A stretch of DNA of 64,000 bases from Piscirickettsia litoralis (GTDB lineage: Bacteria; Pseudomonadota; Gammaproteobacteria; Piscirickettsiales; Piscirickettsiaceae). Under the pieces are notes generated by a model that ran no database searches, had not been told where the DNA came from, and saw only the letters and a list, made by a program, of their open reading frames with translations. Made by a program: the position numbers and the translations under genes. The stretch spans positions 1,879,814 to 1,943,813 of the forward strand of contig NZ_MDTU01000001.1 in the NCBI RefSeq assembly GCF_001720395.1, in the 5' to 3' direction. Of the stretch, positions 45,973 to 56,232 are shown in pieces. The first letter of the stretch is position 1. Every line of letters starts with the position of its first letter.

Positions 45973-48302
45973 CTAAAATAAATCTTGCTGAGAGTCATTG
46001 GGCAAATAATTATTTGCCTTATTACTATAATTTTTTGGAGCATACTCGTTTCTAAAGGTTTCGAACACAGCATCTTCTTGCCAACTTTGTGCAAGTTGGC
46101 CGGTCTGTGGATCTATACGTAAAGTGACTAAATTATCTGGGCGAGGCCAACGTCGTTCTGGATAATAATTAATAACGGTTTTCATATAATCTATCCAGAT
46201 GGGCAAAGCGAGCTTGCTGCTGTACTCCCCTGTGGGTTGAGGGTTATCAAAGCCGACCCAAACGGTGGTGACAATATCAGGAGTAAAGCCTGCAAACCAG
46301 CCATCTTGCTGTTCGTTGGTTGTGCCTGTTTTGCCCGCGATATCTTGACGTTTTAACTCTTGTGTCCGCTTGGCTGTTCCCTTACGAGCGACGTCTTGCA
46401 TAATGCTGGTCATAATATAAGCATTTTGAGCGCTAATAATGCGCTGTGCTTCTGGTTGATCGCCTTGGCGATATTTTGGCACCGTCGGTGGTGCGGCCTG
46501 AAACAATATGTTGTGATTTGCGTTGACGATACGATCGATATAAAAAGGAATCACCCGATAACCACCATTAGCAAAGCTGCTATAAGCAGATGCGAGCTGT
46601 AAGGGGGTAATTGTATTTGTTCCGAGTGCTAAAGAAAGGTTTTGTGGTAGGGAGTGCGCATCGAAACCAAAGCGCTGAACGTATTGATGAGTATAATCAA
46701 TACCAATGTCTTGCAATAAGCGAATGGAAATTAAGTTCATCGAATGCGTTAAGCCGGTGCGTAGGCGAGTTGCCCCGCGAAAGCGGCGGTTATCGTTTTG
46801 TGGCCGCCAGAGTTCATAGGCTTCATTGCCCGGGAGTACAATTGGTGAGTCATTGATAATAGATGCTGCGGTATAACCTTTTTCAAGCGCAGCCGAATAC
46901 ACAAAAGGCTTAAAGCTAGAGCCGGGTTGACGTTCTGCTTGAATAGCACGATTAAAGTTACTCTGCGTGAACGGTAAGCCACCAATCAGAGCAAGAATCG
47001 CACCATTATTGGAATTAAGGCTGACCGCGGCACCTTCTATTGCAGGTTTTTGTGTGAGTTGCCAGTGGCCTTTTTGATGTTGGACGAGAATAACATCACC
47101 CGGGCTAATAATATCACTCGCCTTTTTAGGAACAGGGCCACGGCGCTTTTCATTGATATAGGGCCTTGCCCAAGCTAACCCTGGCCAAGGAATGGTGATC
47201 TGTTGATTATTTTTTAGTAAAGCTTGGGCGCTGTTTTCTGTGATTGATAATATAACGGCTGTTGGCCTATTTTTAATGGTTGGGAAATGATTAAGCTGTT
47301 TGAGCAGTGCCTCATGCGGTAGATGCTCAAGGTTAATGTTAGCGATTGGACCGCGATAGCCATGACGATAATCATACGCGGTTAAGCCATTTTCGAGCGC
47401 ATGATTAATGGCTGACTGTAGTGATGAATCTATCGTAGTATAAACCTTAAAACCACCTGTGTAAGCTGTATTTGGAAACAACTGGATCATATAGCGTCGG
47501 ACCATTTCAGCGACATGCGGGGCATAGATTTCACTCTTGGTTTGGTGAAACTTTGTTTTTATGGGGGCGGCCATCGCTTCTTGATATTGTTCATTATTAA
47601 TATAGCCATAGCGCAACATGCGAGTTAGAACATGGCGGCGGCGTTTTTTGCGGCTTTTGGGTTATAAATTGGATTGATCGCAGACGGTGCTTGAGGCAGC
47701 CCTGCAATCATGGCCATTTCAGCAAGGTTTAATTCGCCAACAGATTTGCCATAGTAAATTTTAGCTGCAGCGCCAACACCATAGGCACGTTGACCTAAGT
47801 AGATTTTATTAAGATACAGGGAAAGAATCTCATTTTTAGTGAGTTCATGCTCTATTTTAAAGGCGAGTAGTATCTCATTAAATTTGCGTAGATAGGTCTT
47901 TTTGCGTGATAAGAAAAAATTACGTGCAACTTGCATTGTCACCGTACTACCACCTTGACGTTTTTCACCGGTGGTCACCAGACCGATGACCGCACGAGCA
48001 AGGCCTTTAATATCGACACCATTGTGTTGATAGAAGCGGTGATCTTCAGTAGCGAGAATCGCATTGATCAGGTCTTTAGGGATTTGTGCAAGGCTGACAG
48101 GGATGCGTCGTTTGTTGCCAATTTCTGCGATGAGCTTGTCGTCAGCACTATAAATCCGCAAAGGCTCTTGTAGTTGTACGTTACGTAAGGTTGAAACATC
48201 TGGCAGGTTATTTGTCATGTAATAGAGCAAGCCTGCTATTGTCAGCGTGATTAGTAGCAGTAACGTAATTGTCAACCAAGTGAAAACGCGTAATGCTTTC
48301 AT
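45973..48302 (-). CDS. mrcA: Penicillin-binding protein 1A, frameshifted
   Basis: This bifunctional peptidoglycan synthase has an inner-membrane anchor (LLLITLTIAGLLYYMTN). The GT51 glycosyltransferase domain has ATEDHRFYQHNGVDIKGLA, RQGGSTVTMQVARNFFLS and EHELTKNEILSLYLNKIYLG. The first frame ends at 47625. Adding one A to A6 (47644-47649 on the plus strand) gives KKRRRHVLTRMLRYGYINN and continues. The transpeptidase domain has RQPGSSFKPFVYSAALE (S-x2-K), SMNLISIR (S-x-N) and AGKTGTTNEQQDGWFAG (K-T-G). The total of about 776 residues is normal. It is divergent from pilM, as in many gammaproteobacteria. Confidence 0.9.
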
Positions 48303-48360
48303 CCATGGCCTCTTTTTCTAAAGCTTCCTTGATATATAGTATACATGTGGATGTTGGGGG

Positions 48361-48390
48361 TTGCTATTTGAGGATGTGATTATGTATTAT
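48361..48390 (+). promoter_or_regulatory. Candidate promoter of pilMNOPQ
   Basis: TTGCTA (48361-48366) and TATTAT (48385-48390) are separated by 18 bp, 20 bases before the pilM start, in the mrcA/pilM divergent gap. Confidence 0.4.
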
Positions 48391-48410
48391 ATATATTATT
48401 TATAGAATAT

Positions 48411-49286
48411 ATGTGGTGTAAAATGTTATTTTTGGCAAGGAAGCACAAAAAATATCGCCAAGTTGGCATTAATTGGGATCGGCAGTGTTTATATATTGCT
48501 GAAAGCGAATGGACTAAGTGTTCTGGACTTAAGCTTGCTAATTATTCAAAAATTCCTTTTAAATGTGCTTTAGAACAATCCCTGTCTCTAACAATAAAAA
48601 AATGTTTTAGTTATTTAAATAACAAAAAGATTGTTTTGTCATTAAATTATCAAAATCTCTTAGAGAGTCGTACCGAAGTTGATAAGAAAATAAAGTTGTC
48701 TCTTTGTAAAAAGCAGGCTATGTCTAATATGGCAGCGCAGTGGCAGCTCGACGTTAATAGCCTTTGCTTTTACGCTAATTACTTTTATTCTAATAAAAAA
48801 TATTATTTAGATATTATTGCTGTTCGAAAATTAACTCTGTATCAACTAACTTCAGCACTGACCAGCAATGCTTTAAGTGTTTTTGCTGTTAATGTTGATA
48901 TTTACGCATTATTTGACTTATGTCAAAAATTAATCCCTGATAAGAATATAACTGATGGGTTGGTTGTAAAAGCTAATCAAGAGGGCTGCTTATTTTATTT
49001 AATAGATAATGAAAAGGTCTATATAGAGCCTATTTTTAGACAAATTAATGATCATACTCACCTTGAAAAAGTTATCGGTGAGGTTGCTGAAGTGGTTAAT
49101 ATATTATCTAATCATTCTGGCGATGACAAAATAATGGATATTTTTATATTTGGCTCTGAAAACATTATTAATGTTAAAAATTTTAATGTTTATAATTTAT
49201 CGAAATTAATAAAGGGTAAATTTGATTTTGATGCTGAGTGTGATGATTTAGCTTTAGCGCTAGCGCTTAGTTATAGGGCTTTATGA
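48411..49286 (+). CDS. pilM: Type IV pilus assembly protein PilM (diverged)
   Basis: PilM is a cytoplasmic actin-like ring protein that binds the PilN tail. This 291-residue protein is strongly diverged and lysine/asparagine-rich. YRQVGINWDRQCLYIAESEW near the start resembles the phosphate-1 strand. The identification leans on position (first of a pilMNOPQ cluster divergent from mrcA) and length. ATG 48411 has no Shine-Dalgarno; ATG 48423 is an alternative. The stop overlaps pilN (ATGA). Confidence 0.75.
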   Translation: MWCKMLFLARKHKKYRQVGINWDRQCLYIAESEWTKCSGLKLANYSKIPFKCALEQSLSLTIKKCFSYLNNKKIVLSLNYQNLLESRTEVDKKIKLSLCKKQAMSNMAAQWQLDVNSLCFYANYFYSNKKYYLDIIAVRKLTLYQLTSALTSNALSVFAVNVDIYALFDLCQKLIPDKNITDGLVVKANQEGCLFYLIDNEKVYIEPIFRQINDHTHLEKVIGEVAEVVNILSNHSGDDKIMDIFIFGSENIINVKNFNVYNLSKLIKGKFDFDAECDDLALALALSYRAL

Positions 49287-49804
49287 AAAATATTAATTTT
49301 CTTGAGGTCAAGCAGGAATCTGTTCTATCATCTAGTAGATTTTTTCATAGCTATCATTTTAATTGTTTTTTATTTTTAGGGGTGGTTGTTGTTTGTTTTT
49401 TATTTAAATCAGAAAAATATAGACAATCTATTTTTTATGTTAATCACAAATCATCTGTTGATAAAAAACGTTATGATCTTGGTTTGATTAGAGCAAAGAT
49501 AAAGTCAGCCGAGGAAAAGTTGAATCAATTAAAAGATCTTGATGATGAAAGTTTCTTATCTTTTATGAGTCTCTATGAGGTTTATAAAGTAACCCCATTG
49601 AATGTTTATTTTAATCGTGTCTCTTATCACGATGGCTTAATAAATTTTCAAGGTTATGCTTTAGATAAAAAAAGTTTAGATAGTTTAATTAAGTCTATTA
49701 GATCATCTAAAGATTTTACTATTAATAGCATTAATTTGATTAATAAAAGCAATATTGATTCTCGATCTGAGTTTTCTTTGTTGGCACATTGGCATGTTAA
49801 GTAA
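49283..49804 (+). CDS. pilN: Type IV pilus assembly protein PilN
   Basis: This 173-residue bitopic inner-membrane protein has the start NINFLEVKQESVLSSSRFFH, where N-I-N-[FL]-L-E is the PilM-binding motif. A membrane helix follows (FNCFLFLGVVVVCFLF), then a coiled-coil stretch and a periplasmic ferredoxin-like domain (YHDGLINFQGYALDKKSLDS). It overlaps pilM by four bases and pilO by 11. Confidence 0.85.
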   Translation: MKNINFLEVKQESVLSSSRFFHSYHFNCFLFLGVVVVCFLFKSEKYRQSIFYVNHKSSVDKKRYDLGLIRAKIKSAEEKLNQLKDLDDESFLSFMSLYEVYKVTPLNVYFNRVSYHDGLINFQGYALDKKSLDSLIKSIRSSKDFTINSINLINKSNIDSRSEFSLLAHWHVK

Positions 49805-50315
49805 TATAGATTTTTATAAAAAATTAGGATGGTTTAATGTTGTTATAATTGGTATGTTAAGTTTTACAATGATAGTCATGTTATATTTATATTTCAATTA
49901 TAACAAGGCAAAAACAGATTATTTTTTATTCCTTGGTGAGGTTAAAATTGATAAAAAAGTTGCTGATGCATTAAAATCAGCACATTATAATTATGATCTG
50001 TTAAGGAATAAATTAACGGTTTATAAATTAAATAAAATTAATAAAAATGTTAATTTTATCATGGATGTGATTCACAAGAGCAGGACTTTGAAGCAATCAA
50101 AAATTAAAAAAATAGCTCAAGAGCAAGGTGCTTTTTTCGACAAGGTTTCATTGCAACTGATCGCTTCTGTAAACTACTTGGGTTTTATAAGGTTTTTAGA
50201 TAAATTGCAAAAATCAAAAATGCAATTTTTGATAAAATCTTACTCATTGTCGTTTTCTGGGAAAAAGAACAATTTAGTAGTTGAGATGATATTTAATGTT
50301 TATGGTGAGAAATAG
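49794..50315 (+). CDS. pilO: Type IV pilus assembly protein PilO
   Basis: This 173-residue partner of PilN has a membrane helix (VVIIGMLSFTMIVMLYLYFN), a lysine-rich coiled coil and a C-terminal domain with LIASVNYLGFIRFLDKLQKS. The frame is open upstream, but ATG 49794, inside the pilN end, gives the correct short cytoplasmic start (LSNIDFYKKLGWF). Sequence is AT-rich and diverged; position supports the call. Confidence 0.82.
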   Translation: MLSNIDFYKKLGWFNVVIIGMLSFTMIVMLYLYFNYNKAKTDYFLFLGEVKIDKKVADALKSAHYNYDLLRNKLTVYKLNKINKNVNFIMDVIHKSRTLKQSKIKKIAQEQGAFFDKVSLQLIASVNYLGFIRFLDKLQKSKMQFLIKSYSLSFSGKKNNLVVEMIFNVYGEK

Positions 50316-50316
50316 C

Positions 50317-50685
50317 ATGAAGTTTAATTTTATGACTAATCTATTCTGCTTTCTTTTTATTATTAAGGGCAGCGTGCTGGCAAATGTAAAGCAAGTGCCA
50401 TTTGATAAAATTGATAGAGATATTTTTTGTGGTGACTCTGACTGTGGTAAACGTATTGCCGGTAGTGACTTAGATAATGATTATTTTGATAAGTTTGTTT
50501 TTTTAGGTAGGGTGGTTTTAAGCAACAAAAAGTTGGCTATTGTAAAGGATAGAATAGCGCATAAGTTATATGAAATTTATCTTGGTCAAAACTTTTATGG
50601 TTATAGGGTGGATGAAATTTATAAAAATAAGTTGGTATTAAGGAATGATAATAATATTTTAATTATTGGTAAAGTAAAAAAATAA
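50317..50685 (+). CDS. pilP: Type IV pilus assembly protein PilP
   Basis: PilP is a small periplasmic protein that links PilNO to the secretin. This 122-residue protein has a signal (FMTNLFCFLFIIKGSVLA) and the HR-domain-like FVFLGRVVLSNKKLAIVKDR, then YEIYLGQNFYGYRVDEIYKN and a closing strand. It is shorter than usual (about 170). No lipobox cysteine is visible, although most PilP proteins are lipoproteins. It starts one base after the pilO stop. Confidence 0.78.
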   Translation: MKFNFMTNLFCFLFIIKGSVLANVKQVPFDKIDRDIFCGDSDCGKRIAGSDLDNDYFDKFVFLGRVVLSNKKLAIVKDRIAHKLYEIYLGQNFYGYRVDEIYKNKLVLRNDNNILIIGKVKK

Positions 50686-50686
50686 T

Positions 50687-52076
50687 ATGGAATTTTTTTA
50701 TGTGATATTTTTAATGTTGCTTATAGCGGTTCCTGGTTGCTTAGGTGCAACAAATACAACTTTGTTAGACCGCACAACTTCGGGTGCTACTGTGGGCAAT
50801 AATGGATTAGTGGTAGATTCAAATCGATTAATTAGCCTAAATTTCGATGAAATTGATTTGTCTGAGCTTTTGCAGCTAATCGCTGGATTTGCCCATTTGA
50901 ATTTAGTGATTAATGATGATGTTAAAGGTTCGATAAGCTTACACTTGCAGAAAGTGACTTGGCAGCAGGCCTTGGATGTCATTTTAAAGGCTGAAAACTT
51001 AAGGAAAAATAGGCATGGCAATATATTGATTATTGCTAAAAATAATATGAGTAATAATCAAGGCGATAATAATAAAGTGGGTGATAAATTAGAATCATTA
51101 TTTGTCAATATTCATTATGGCAGTGCGGAGAAAATGGCAGCTATTTTAAAAGGAGAGGCGGGTAATATTTTGTCAACACAAGGTAGTGTTAGTTTTGATC
51201 AGAGAACAAATATTCTACTGGTGCAAGACTACCCAGATAAACTTAAAGAGATTAAAAAAATTATCACCGCACTGGATAAGCCTGTGCAGCAGGTAATGAT
51301 AGAGGCAAGAGTTGTGATTGCTAATCGCAGTTTTGAAAAAGACTTAGGAGTAAAATTTGGTATTTCAGGGGGAGGAAGTACAGTAGCGACCGCGGGGTCG
51401 ATAAGTGTGACAAATACCATTAGACAAGGAGGGACTCCAGATATTGCCGATCGCCTTAATGTAAGCTTGCCTTTTTCAGATAGTTCTGCTGGATCAGGGC
51501 TTGGGCGTTTTGCCTTAGCGATTGCAAAGTTGCCTGGCAATTTATTATTAGATTTGGAGCTGCAAGCGCTGGAAAGTGAAGGAGAAGCACAAGTTGTTTC
51601 AACACCAAAACTTTTAACTGCAAATGATAAAGAAGCATTTATTGAGCAAGGTGAGGAAATCCCTTACTTAGAGAGTGCGTCGAGTGGGGCGGCGAGCGTG
51701 AGCTTTAAAAAAGCGGTATTAGGGTTAACGGTTACACCGCATATTACCCCAGATCAGCATATTATCTTAAATATTCGCTTGAGTAAGGACTCACGCAGTG
51801 CGTTAACAGCAGGGGATGGGGGCAGTAGTGCGAATGCTTTGCCTCCAGCGATAGATACTCGAGTGATTAAAACACAAGCTTTGGTAAAAGACGGTGAAAC
51901 AATTGTTCTTGGTGGAATTTATGAGCAGGAGAAACATCACATTGTTCGTCGAGTGCCATTTTTTTGCTGATTTGCCTGGAATCGGTTGGCTATTTCAAAG
52001 CCGCAGTCACAGCACAGTGAATAAAGAGCTATTAATCTTTGTGACACCTAAGATTATGCCGACGCTAAAGGTATGA
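50687..52076 (+). CDS. pilQ: Type IV pilus secretin PilQ, short form, frameshifted
   Basis: PilQ forms the outer-membrane pore for the pilus. After a signal (YVIFLMLLIAVPGCLGA) come an STN/N0 domain (LISLNFDEIDLSELLQLIAG), an N1 domain (LFVNIHYGSAEKMAAILKGE) and the secretin core (VMIEARVVIANRSFEKDLGV, GEAQVVSTPKLLTANDKEAF). The frame stops after T7 (51959-51965). Removing one T gives RRVPFFADLPGIGWLFQSRS and then NKELLIFVTPKIM, the universal secretin end. The rebuilt 463 residues are much shorter than typical PilQ (about 700) because the AMIN domains are absent. Confidence 0.9.
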
Positions 52077-52129
52077 TTGAACTTAATTTGTACTTCTTGC
52101 GATGCTGCGCTAGTCTTAAAATGTGATCC

Positions 52130-52152
52130 GGGGTAGAATAGCTCCGGATTAT
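52130..52152 (+). terminator. Weak hairpin after pilQ
   Basis: ATCCGG and CCGGAT arms enclose about 12 bases and are followed by TATTGTATTAT. Pairing is short and the T-run poor, so this may be a processing site or weak terminator. Confidence 0.3.
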
Positions 52153-52304
52153 TGTATTATGGATATCATGAGCAAATAACCAAAAGGGTAGGTTGTTTGG
52201 CTAGTGCCTTGATATCGTGATAGTAAAGTGGGTGTGTCGTCACGTATTATTAAGTCGCATCGCGATTAAATACTGTTAGATTTAGAGGAAGTGAATACTT
52301 AGTC

Positions 52305-52829
52305 ATGAGTAGACCAAATAATATATTCCTCATTGGCCCAATGGGGGCAGGAAAAAGTACAATTGGTCGTCATCTTGCACAGATGCTAAGAATGGAGTTT
52401 GTTGACTCTGATCAAGAGCTGGAAGATCGCACAGGTGTCGGTATAGACTGGATTTATGATGTAGAAGGTGAAGATGGACTACGTGCCCGTGAACAAGATG
52501 TTATTGCGGACTTAAGCTTGCGTAGTGGTATCGTATTGGCAACAGGCGGTGGCGCGATCAATTCTGCAGAAAATCGCAAATGTCTGGCTGCAAGGGGAAC
52601 GGTTGTTTATTTATATGCTTCCGTAGAGCAGCAATTGAATAGAACGGCTTACGATCGAGGTCGACCGAGTTTACAGTATGCCAAAAACCGTCGAGAGTTA
52701 CTCGAACAGATGATGGATGAATACGATAAATTATATCGTAGTATCGCAGATTGCACGGTCGCAACAGACACGCGTACCGTACGTTCGGTAGCCAATGAAA
52801 TTGTCCAGGCATTAGCAACAGAAGCATAA
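52305..52829 (+). CDS. aroK: Shikimate kinase
   Basis: Shikimate kinase phosphorylates shikimate in aromatic amino-acid synthesis. It has 174 residues. Walker A is FLIGPMGAGKSTIGRHLA (residues 8-25), the shikimate-binding aspartates are in FVDSDQELEDRTG (D34, D36), followed by ATGGGAINS and the lid arginine in YDRGRPSLQY. The gene lies after pilQ as in many gammaproteobacteria, but the usual next gene, aroB, is missing here. aroE is elsewhere in the window. Confidence 0.95.
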   Translation: MSRPNNIFLIGPMGAGKSTIGRHLAQMLRMEFVDSDQELEDRTGVGIDWIYDVEGEDGLRAREQDVIADLSLRSGIVLATGGGAINSAENRKCLAARGTVVYLYASVEQQLNRTAYDRGRPSLQYAKNRRELLEQMMDEYDKLYRSIADCTVATDTRTVRSVANEIVQALATEA

Positions 52830-52922
52830 TGCCAAAATAAAGATAGAAAGAGCATAATAAAAATAATAAGGGAGCGACTGGCTATGGTCCATATGCACAT
52901 AAGTGGCGCAAGGGGATAATTC

Positions 52923-53897
52923 ATGGCCTACGCCCAATCCGCTGAGAAAAGTAACTTTGCTAAGTTACTGAATAATCCTTTTGACTCTAATAGTGAAGGC
53001 TTTAAGCCGTATATTACCCCTGGCTGGAATAAACAGCTGGAGTTAATTAGCCATACTGTGTGCTATAGCGATTATGTCGTTGCAGTTTATGCGCCGATTG
53101 GTGCGGGTAAGTCGACTTTTTTAGAATTATTACAGCAGCGTTTAGATAAGCGCGCCCAATTTACTCACATCGAAGGTCAGGAAGGTCACACTGAATTTGC
53201 TGTATTGCGTGCGATTATCGATGCGCTTTACTTGCCTGCGCCTGAGCATTGCACGACTACAGAAGACTACTTTGATTACATCTACAAATACATGGAAGAA
53301 AGCCGGCATACCGGCGTGAGTTATGTGCTTGCTGTAGACCATGCTGACTATTTTCGCCCTCAAGTGCTAAGTATGTTGTTATTACTGGCTGCTAAGTTGC
53401 GTGATAAGAAAGGATGTATGTTACATCTGTTGCTATTGGGCGAAGAGCGTCTGACTCGCCAACTTAAGGAAATATTAGGTGAGAAAAACTGGCAAGAGTA
53501 TTTATACTGTTGCAAATTGAAGCCTTTTTCTGAGGTTGAGGTTCAGTTGTACTTGGATGACAAGTTGCGTGGTTTATCAGATGTTTTTGCCTTTAGTGAG
53601 CGTGATATCGATTTAGTGCTCAAGGGTGCAACAGGTTTACCTGGACGTATTAACCAAATTTCTCGCCAGTTGGTTCAGCAAAAAGCACCTGACCAGGCGC
53701 GCATACGCTGGAATTATCGTAATTGGGCGGTTATTTTTAGCTTGTTGGTGCTAATCAGTGTTGTTATTGCTTTTACGGCGAATCAGTCTAATTCTAATCA
53801 CTCAAATCAGCATAGTATCACTGCAAATAAAACGACGGCACAGTTAAAACCTGGTGAGGTGAGTGTACCGCTTATTTTACCCGGGAAAAATAGCTGA
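52923..53897 (+). CDS. DamX/ExeA-like AAA ATPase with C-terminal membrane helix
   Basis: This 324-residue protein has VAVYAPIGAGKSTFLELLQQ (Walker A), ILAVDHADYF-type Walker B (VSYVLAVDHADYF) and the C-terminal GLPGRINQISRQL typical of ExeA/DamX ATPase domains. A membrane helix (WAVIFSLLVLISVVIAFTA) and a short periplasmic tail follow. DamX proteins normally end with a SPOR domain; none is present and I could not find one in the other frames. Position after aroK is the canonical damX location, so a truncated DamX is the likely identity. Confidence 0.75.
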   Translation: MAYAQSAEKSNFAKLLNNPFDSNSEGFKPYITPGWNKQLELISHTVCYSDYVVAVYAPIGAGKSTFLELLQQRLDKRAQFTHIEGQEGHTEFAVLRAIIDALYLPAPEHCTTTEDYFDYIYKYMEESRHTGVSYVLAVDHADYFRPQVLSMLLLLAAKLRDKKGCMLHLLLLGEERLTRQLKEILGEKNWQEYLYCCKLKPFSEVEVQLYLDDKLRGLSDVFAFSERDIDLVLKGATGLPGRINQISRQLVQQKAPDQARIRWNYRNWAVIFSLLVLISVVIAFTANQSNSNHSNQHSITANKTTAQLKPGEVSVPLILPGKNS

Positions 53898-53914
53898 TAT
53901 TGCCATAAGAACCA

Positions 53915-54820
53915 CTACGATTTGATTGGCATGACGGGTAAAATGTCTTGCAGTTTCTCCTCGATATAATTGAGGAAGGCTTGTGTTTTAAGTGGTAGAG
54001 TCTTACGTTTTGGATAGTAGGCGTAAATTGCCCAACGTGGTGAATGAAGCTCGGGTAAAACGGGGACTAAACTACCTTTTAACTCATTTGCAAACGCTAG
54101 CGGGCTTGTGAAAATAATTCCTAGCCCTGCAACAGCAGCCTTAATTAGTGCACCATTATTATCGGCAATCAAGTTACCCTGAACTTGGACTGATTTGCCA
54201 TTTTCAAATTCCCATCTATTCGGTGTATCGTTGCCCGTGCTAAGTAGACAGTTGTGACCTTTCAGGTCGGCTAATTGGCTGGGTGTGCCGTATTCAGCGA
54301 GATAGTCGGGAGAGGCAAACATCTGCAAATAAGCATCGCTTATTGTGTGGTGATCCATATTGCTTGAGAAAAAATCAGGGGGCTTGTGACTGAAATACAG
54401 ATCCAAATTTTCTATGTTATGCAGCACAGGGTAAGTCAGTGTTTTGACATTAATCTTCAACTGGGGGTAGAGCGCGAGAAGCTCGGGGAGTAGAGGGATA
54501 ATATAGCGATTACCAAAGACAACGGAAATGCCAACCGTTAACATTCCACGAGGCTCATTGCTTTTATTGCATACGGTTTCTTTGAGTTGCTCCCATTCGT
54601 TAAGCAGTTGCTTGGCTTGTCTATAGAAGCATTCGCCTTCAGCGGTTAAATCAAGCCGGCGTGTTGTACGTTGCAACAGTTGAACGCCCAGCTGATCTTC
54701 TAGCCAGTTAATATGCTTGCTAAGCGCAGAACTAGAGCTGTAAAGGCTGCGCGCTGCCTTTGCAAAGCTCTGATCCTCAACGATTTGTATAAAACTTTGT
54801 GCACATTTATGCCAGTCCAC
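53915..54820 (-). CDS. LysR-type transcriptional regulator
   Basis: This 301-residue protein has an N-terminal winged HTH (FIQIVEDQSFAKAARSLYSS, then SALSKHINWLEDQLGVQLLQ). An effector-binding domain follows, with MLTVGISVVFGNRYIIPLLP and AGLGIIFTSPLAFANELKGS. GTG 54820 follows AGGAA by five bases. It is divergent from the Bcr-type transporter, with a perfect inverted repeat between them, so it probably controls that gene. Confidence 0.93.
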   Translation of the reverse strand: MDWHKCAQSFIQIVEDQSFAKAARSLYSSSSALSKHINWLEDQLGVQLLQRTTRRLDLTAEGECFYRQAKQLLNEWEQLKETVCNKSNEPRGMLTVGISVVFGNRYIIPLLPELLALYPQLKINVKTLTYPVLHNIENLDLYFSHKPPDFFSSNMDHHTISDAYLQMFASPDYLAEYGTPSQLADLKGHNCLLSTGNDTPNRWEFENGKSVQVQGNLIADNNGALIKAAVAGLGIIFTSPLAFANELKGSLVPVLPELHSPRWAIYAYYPKRKTLPLKTQAFLNYIEEKLQDILPVMPIKS

Positions 54821-54837
54821 ATTGATTCCTATTTGGA

Positions 54838-54859
54838 AGCAATCTATTTCTTGATTGCT
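54838..54859. promoter_or_regulatory. Inverted repeat, likely LysR operator
   Basis: AGCAATC (54838-54844) and GATTGCT (54853-54859) are perfect 7-base arms around TATTTCTT, 18 bases upstream of the LysR start and about 80 upstream of the divergent transporter. Spacing and placement fit a LysR recognition/autoregulation site. Confidence 0.6.
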
Positions 54860-54937
54860 GTATTATCAACTATTAGGAAATAAAATACAATGTGTTGATT
54901 GTTTTTAAGTGTGGAGTGAATAAAAGGTTGATGTCTT

Positions 54938-56100
54938 ATGGGATATAATCATCGTAATTTTAACTTTACCTTGGTGATCTTAGGTGTTGTGGCATCCCAG
55001 TTGGCTGTAAGCCTATATTTGCCATCGTTACCTGCCATTCGCCATCAATGGCAGCTTAGCGTAGGCCAAACTCAATTAACCTTGAGTGTGTTTTTCTTAA
55101 GTTTTGGTATTTCTCAGTTATTTTATGGAGCTTTATCGGATCACTTAGGTCGAAAACCATTGCTATTATTAGGCATTATGATATTGGCTGGCAGTAGTGT
55201 ATGGGCGATTTATGCGATGAATTTCGACTCTCTACTGGGTGCAAGGTTTTTACAGGGCTTAGGTGCTAGCGCTTTATCTTTGCTCGCACGCGCGGTAATT
55301 CGGGACTTGTTTCATGGCTCTGAGTTACGTAAAGCGATTAGTGTGCTTGCGATTGCCGCCTCATTTACACCTGGTTTAGCTCCGAGTCTTGGTGGCTTCT
55401 TGCAACAACACTTTAATTGGCGGAGTAATTTTGTTGCATTAGCCATATACAGCTTTATTTTATTAATCATTATTTTTACAAAACTAACAGAAACAAATGT
55501 ATATAAACGTCAGCCTGGTGAATCTTTTAATGCTCGGGATTTGCTTGAAAATTATCAGTTCGTCTTAAAAAATAAGATATTTTTGGTTTATGTTTTGTCT
55601 GTGCTTGTTGGCTACTTGGCAATGATTATTTGCTTAGAAAATACGCCATTTTTATTAGAGGCGCAATTTGGTTTTTCTGCAGAAATAACGGGTTATCTAA
55701 TGCTCGTTCAGCCCGCTTTTTTCTTGCTCGGCAACTTAATACAGCACAAATTATCCCACCTTGTCTCTGGCGATAAATTAATTCAAGCTGGTATGATTCT
55801 TTTAGCGCTAGTGAGTGTATCTTTTTTGTTACAGGCAGCTTTAGATTTTTCATCCGTGATTACCTTGTTGATCACTTTGGCTTTTAATGGGCTTGCTGTC
55901 TCATTTATTTTGGTCAATTCAATTTCAGGGGGATTGTTGCCCTTTACTGATAAAGCGGGGCAGCAGCAGCGTTATCGGGTGTAATTCAAATGGTGGGGAC
56001 CGCAGCGATTACCTCAGTGATTGCTAAGTTGCACTGGACCTCTATAGAAGCATTAGGTTGGATTTATCTAGCGCTTTTTGTTTCTCTTTATTTTTATTAA
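54938..56100 (+). CDS. Bcr/CflA-family MFS drug exporter, frameshifted
   Basis: This 12-helix inner-membrane exporter starts FTLVILGVVASQLAVSLYLP with the D/SLYLPSLP pattern of Bcr/CflA. The MFS loop is YGALSDHLGRKPLLLLGI, and LARAVIRDLFHGSELRKA is motif-B-like. The frame ends at 55984 with RYRV. Adding one G to G4 (55957-55960) gives KAGAAAALSGVIQMVGTAAI and a last helix pair ending at 56100. A+G-T-A-S-A-L-x-G is the expected Bcr sequence at this point. Full length about 387. Probably regulated by the divergent LysR. Confidence 0.82.
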
Positions 56101-56232
56101 TATTTTTGCGCAGAGCACAGCATGGAGCCATGCGTTATAAAAATGCATAATAATCATAAAGTTCATATACTATTAAGCTTGTTGCAGTACAATAGCAGTA
56201 AATTCAATACTGGCGATATCGGGAGTGGCGTC

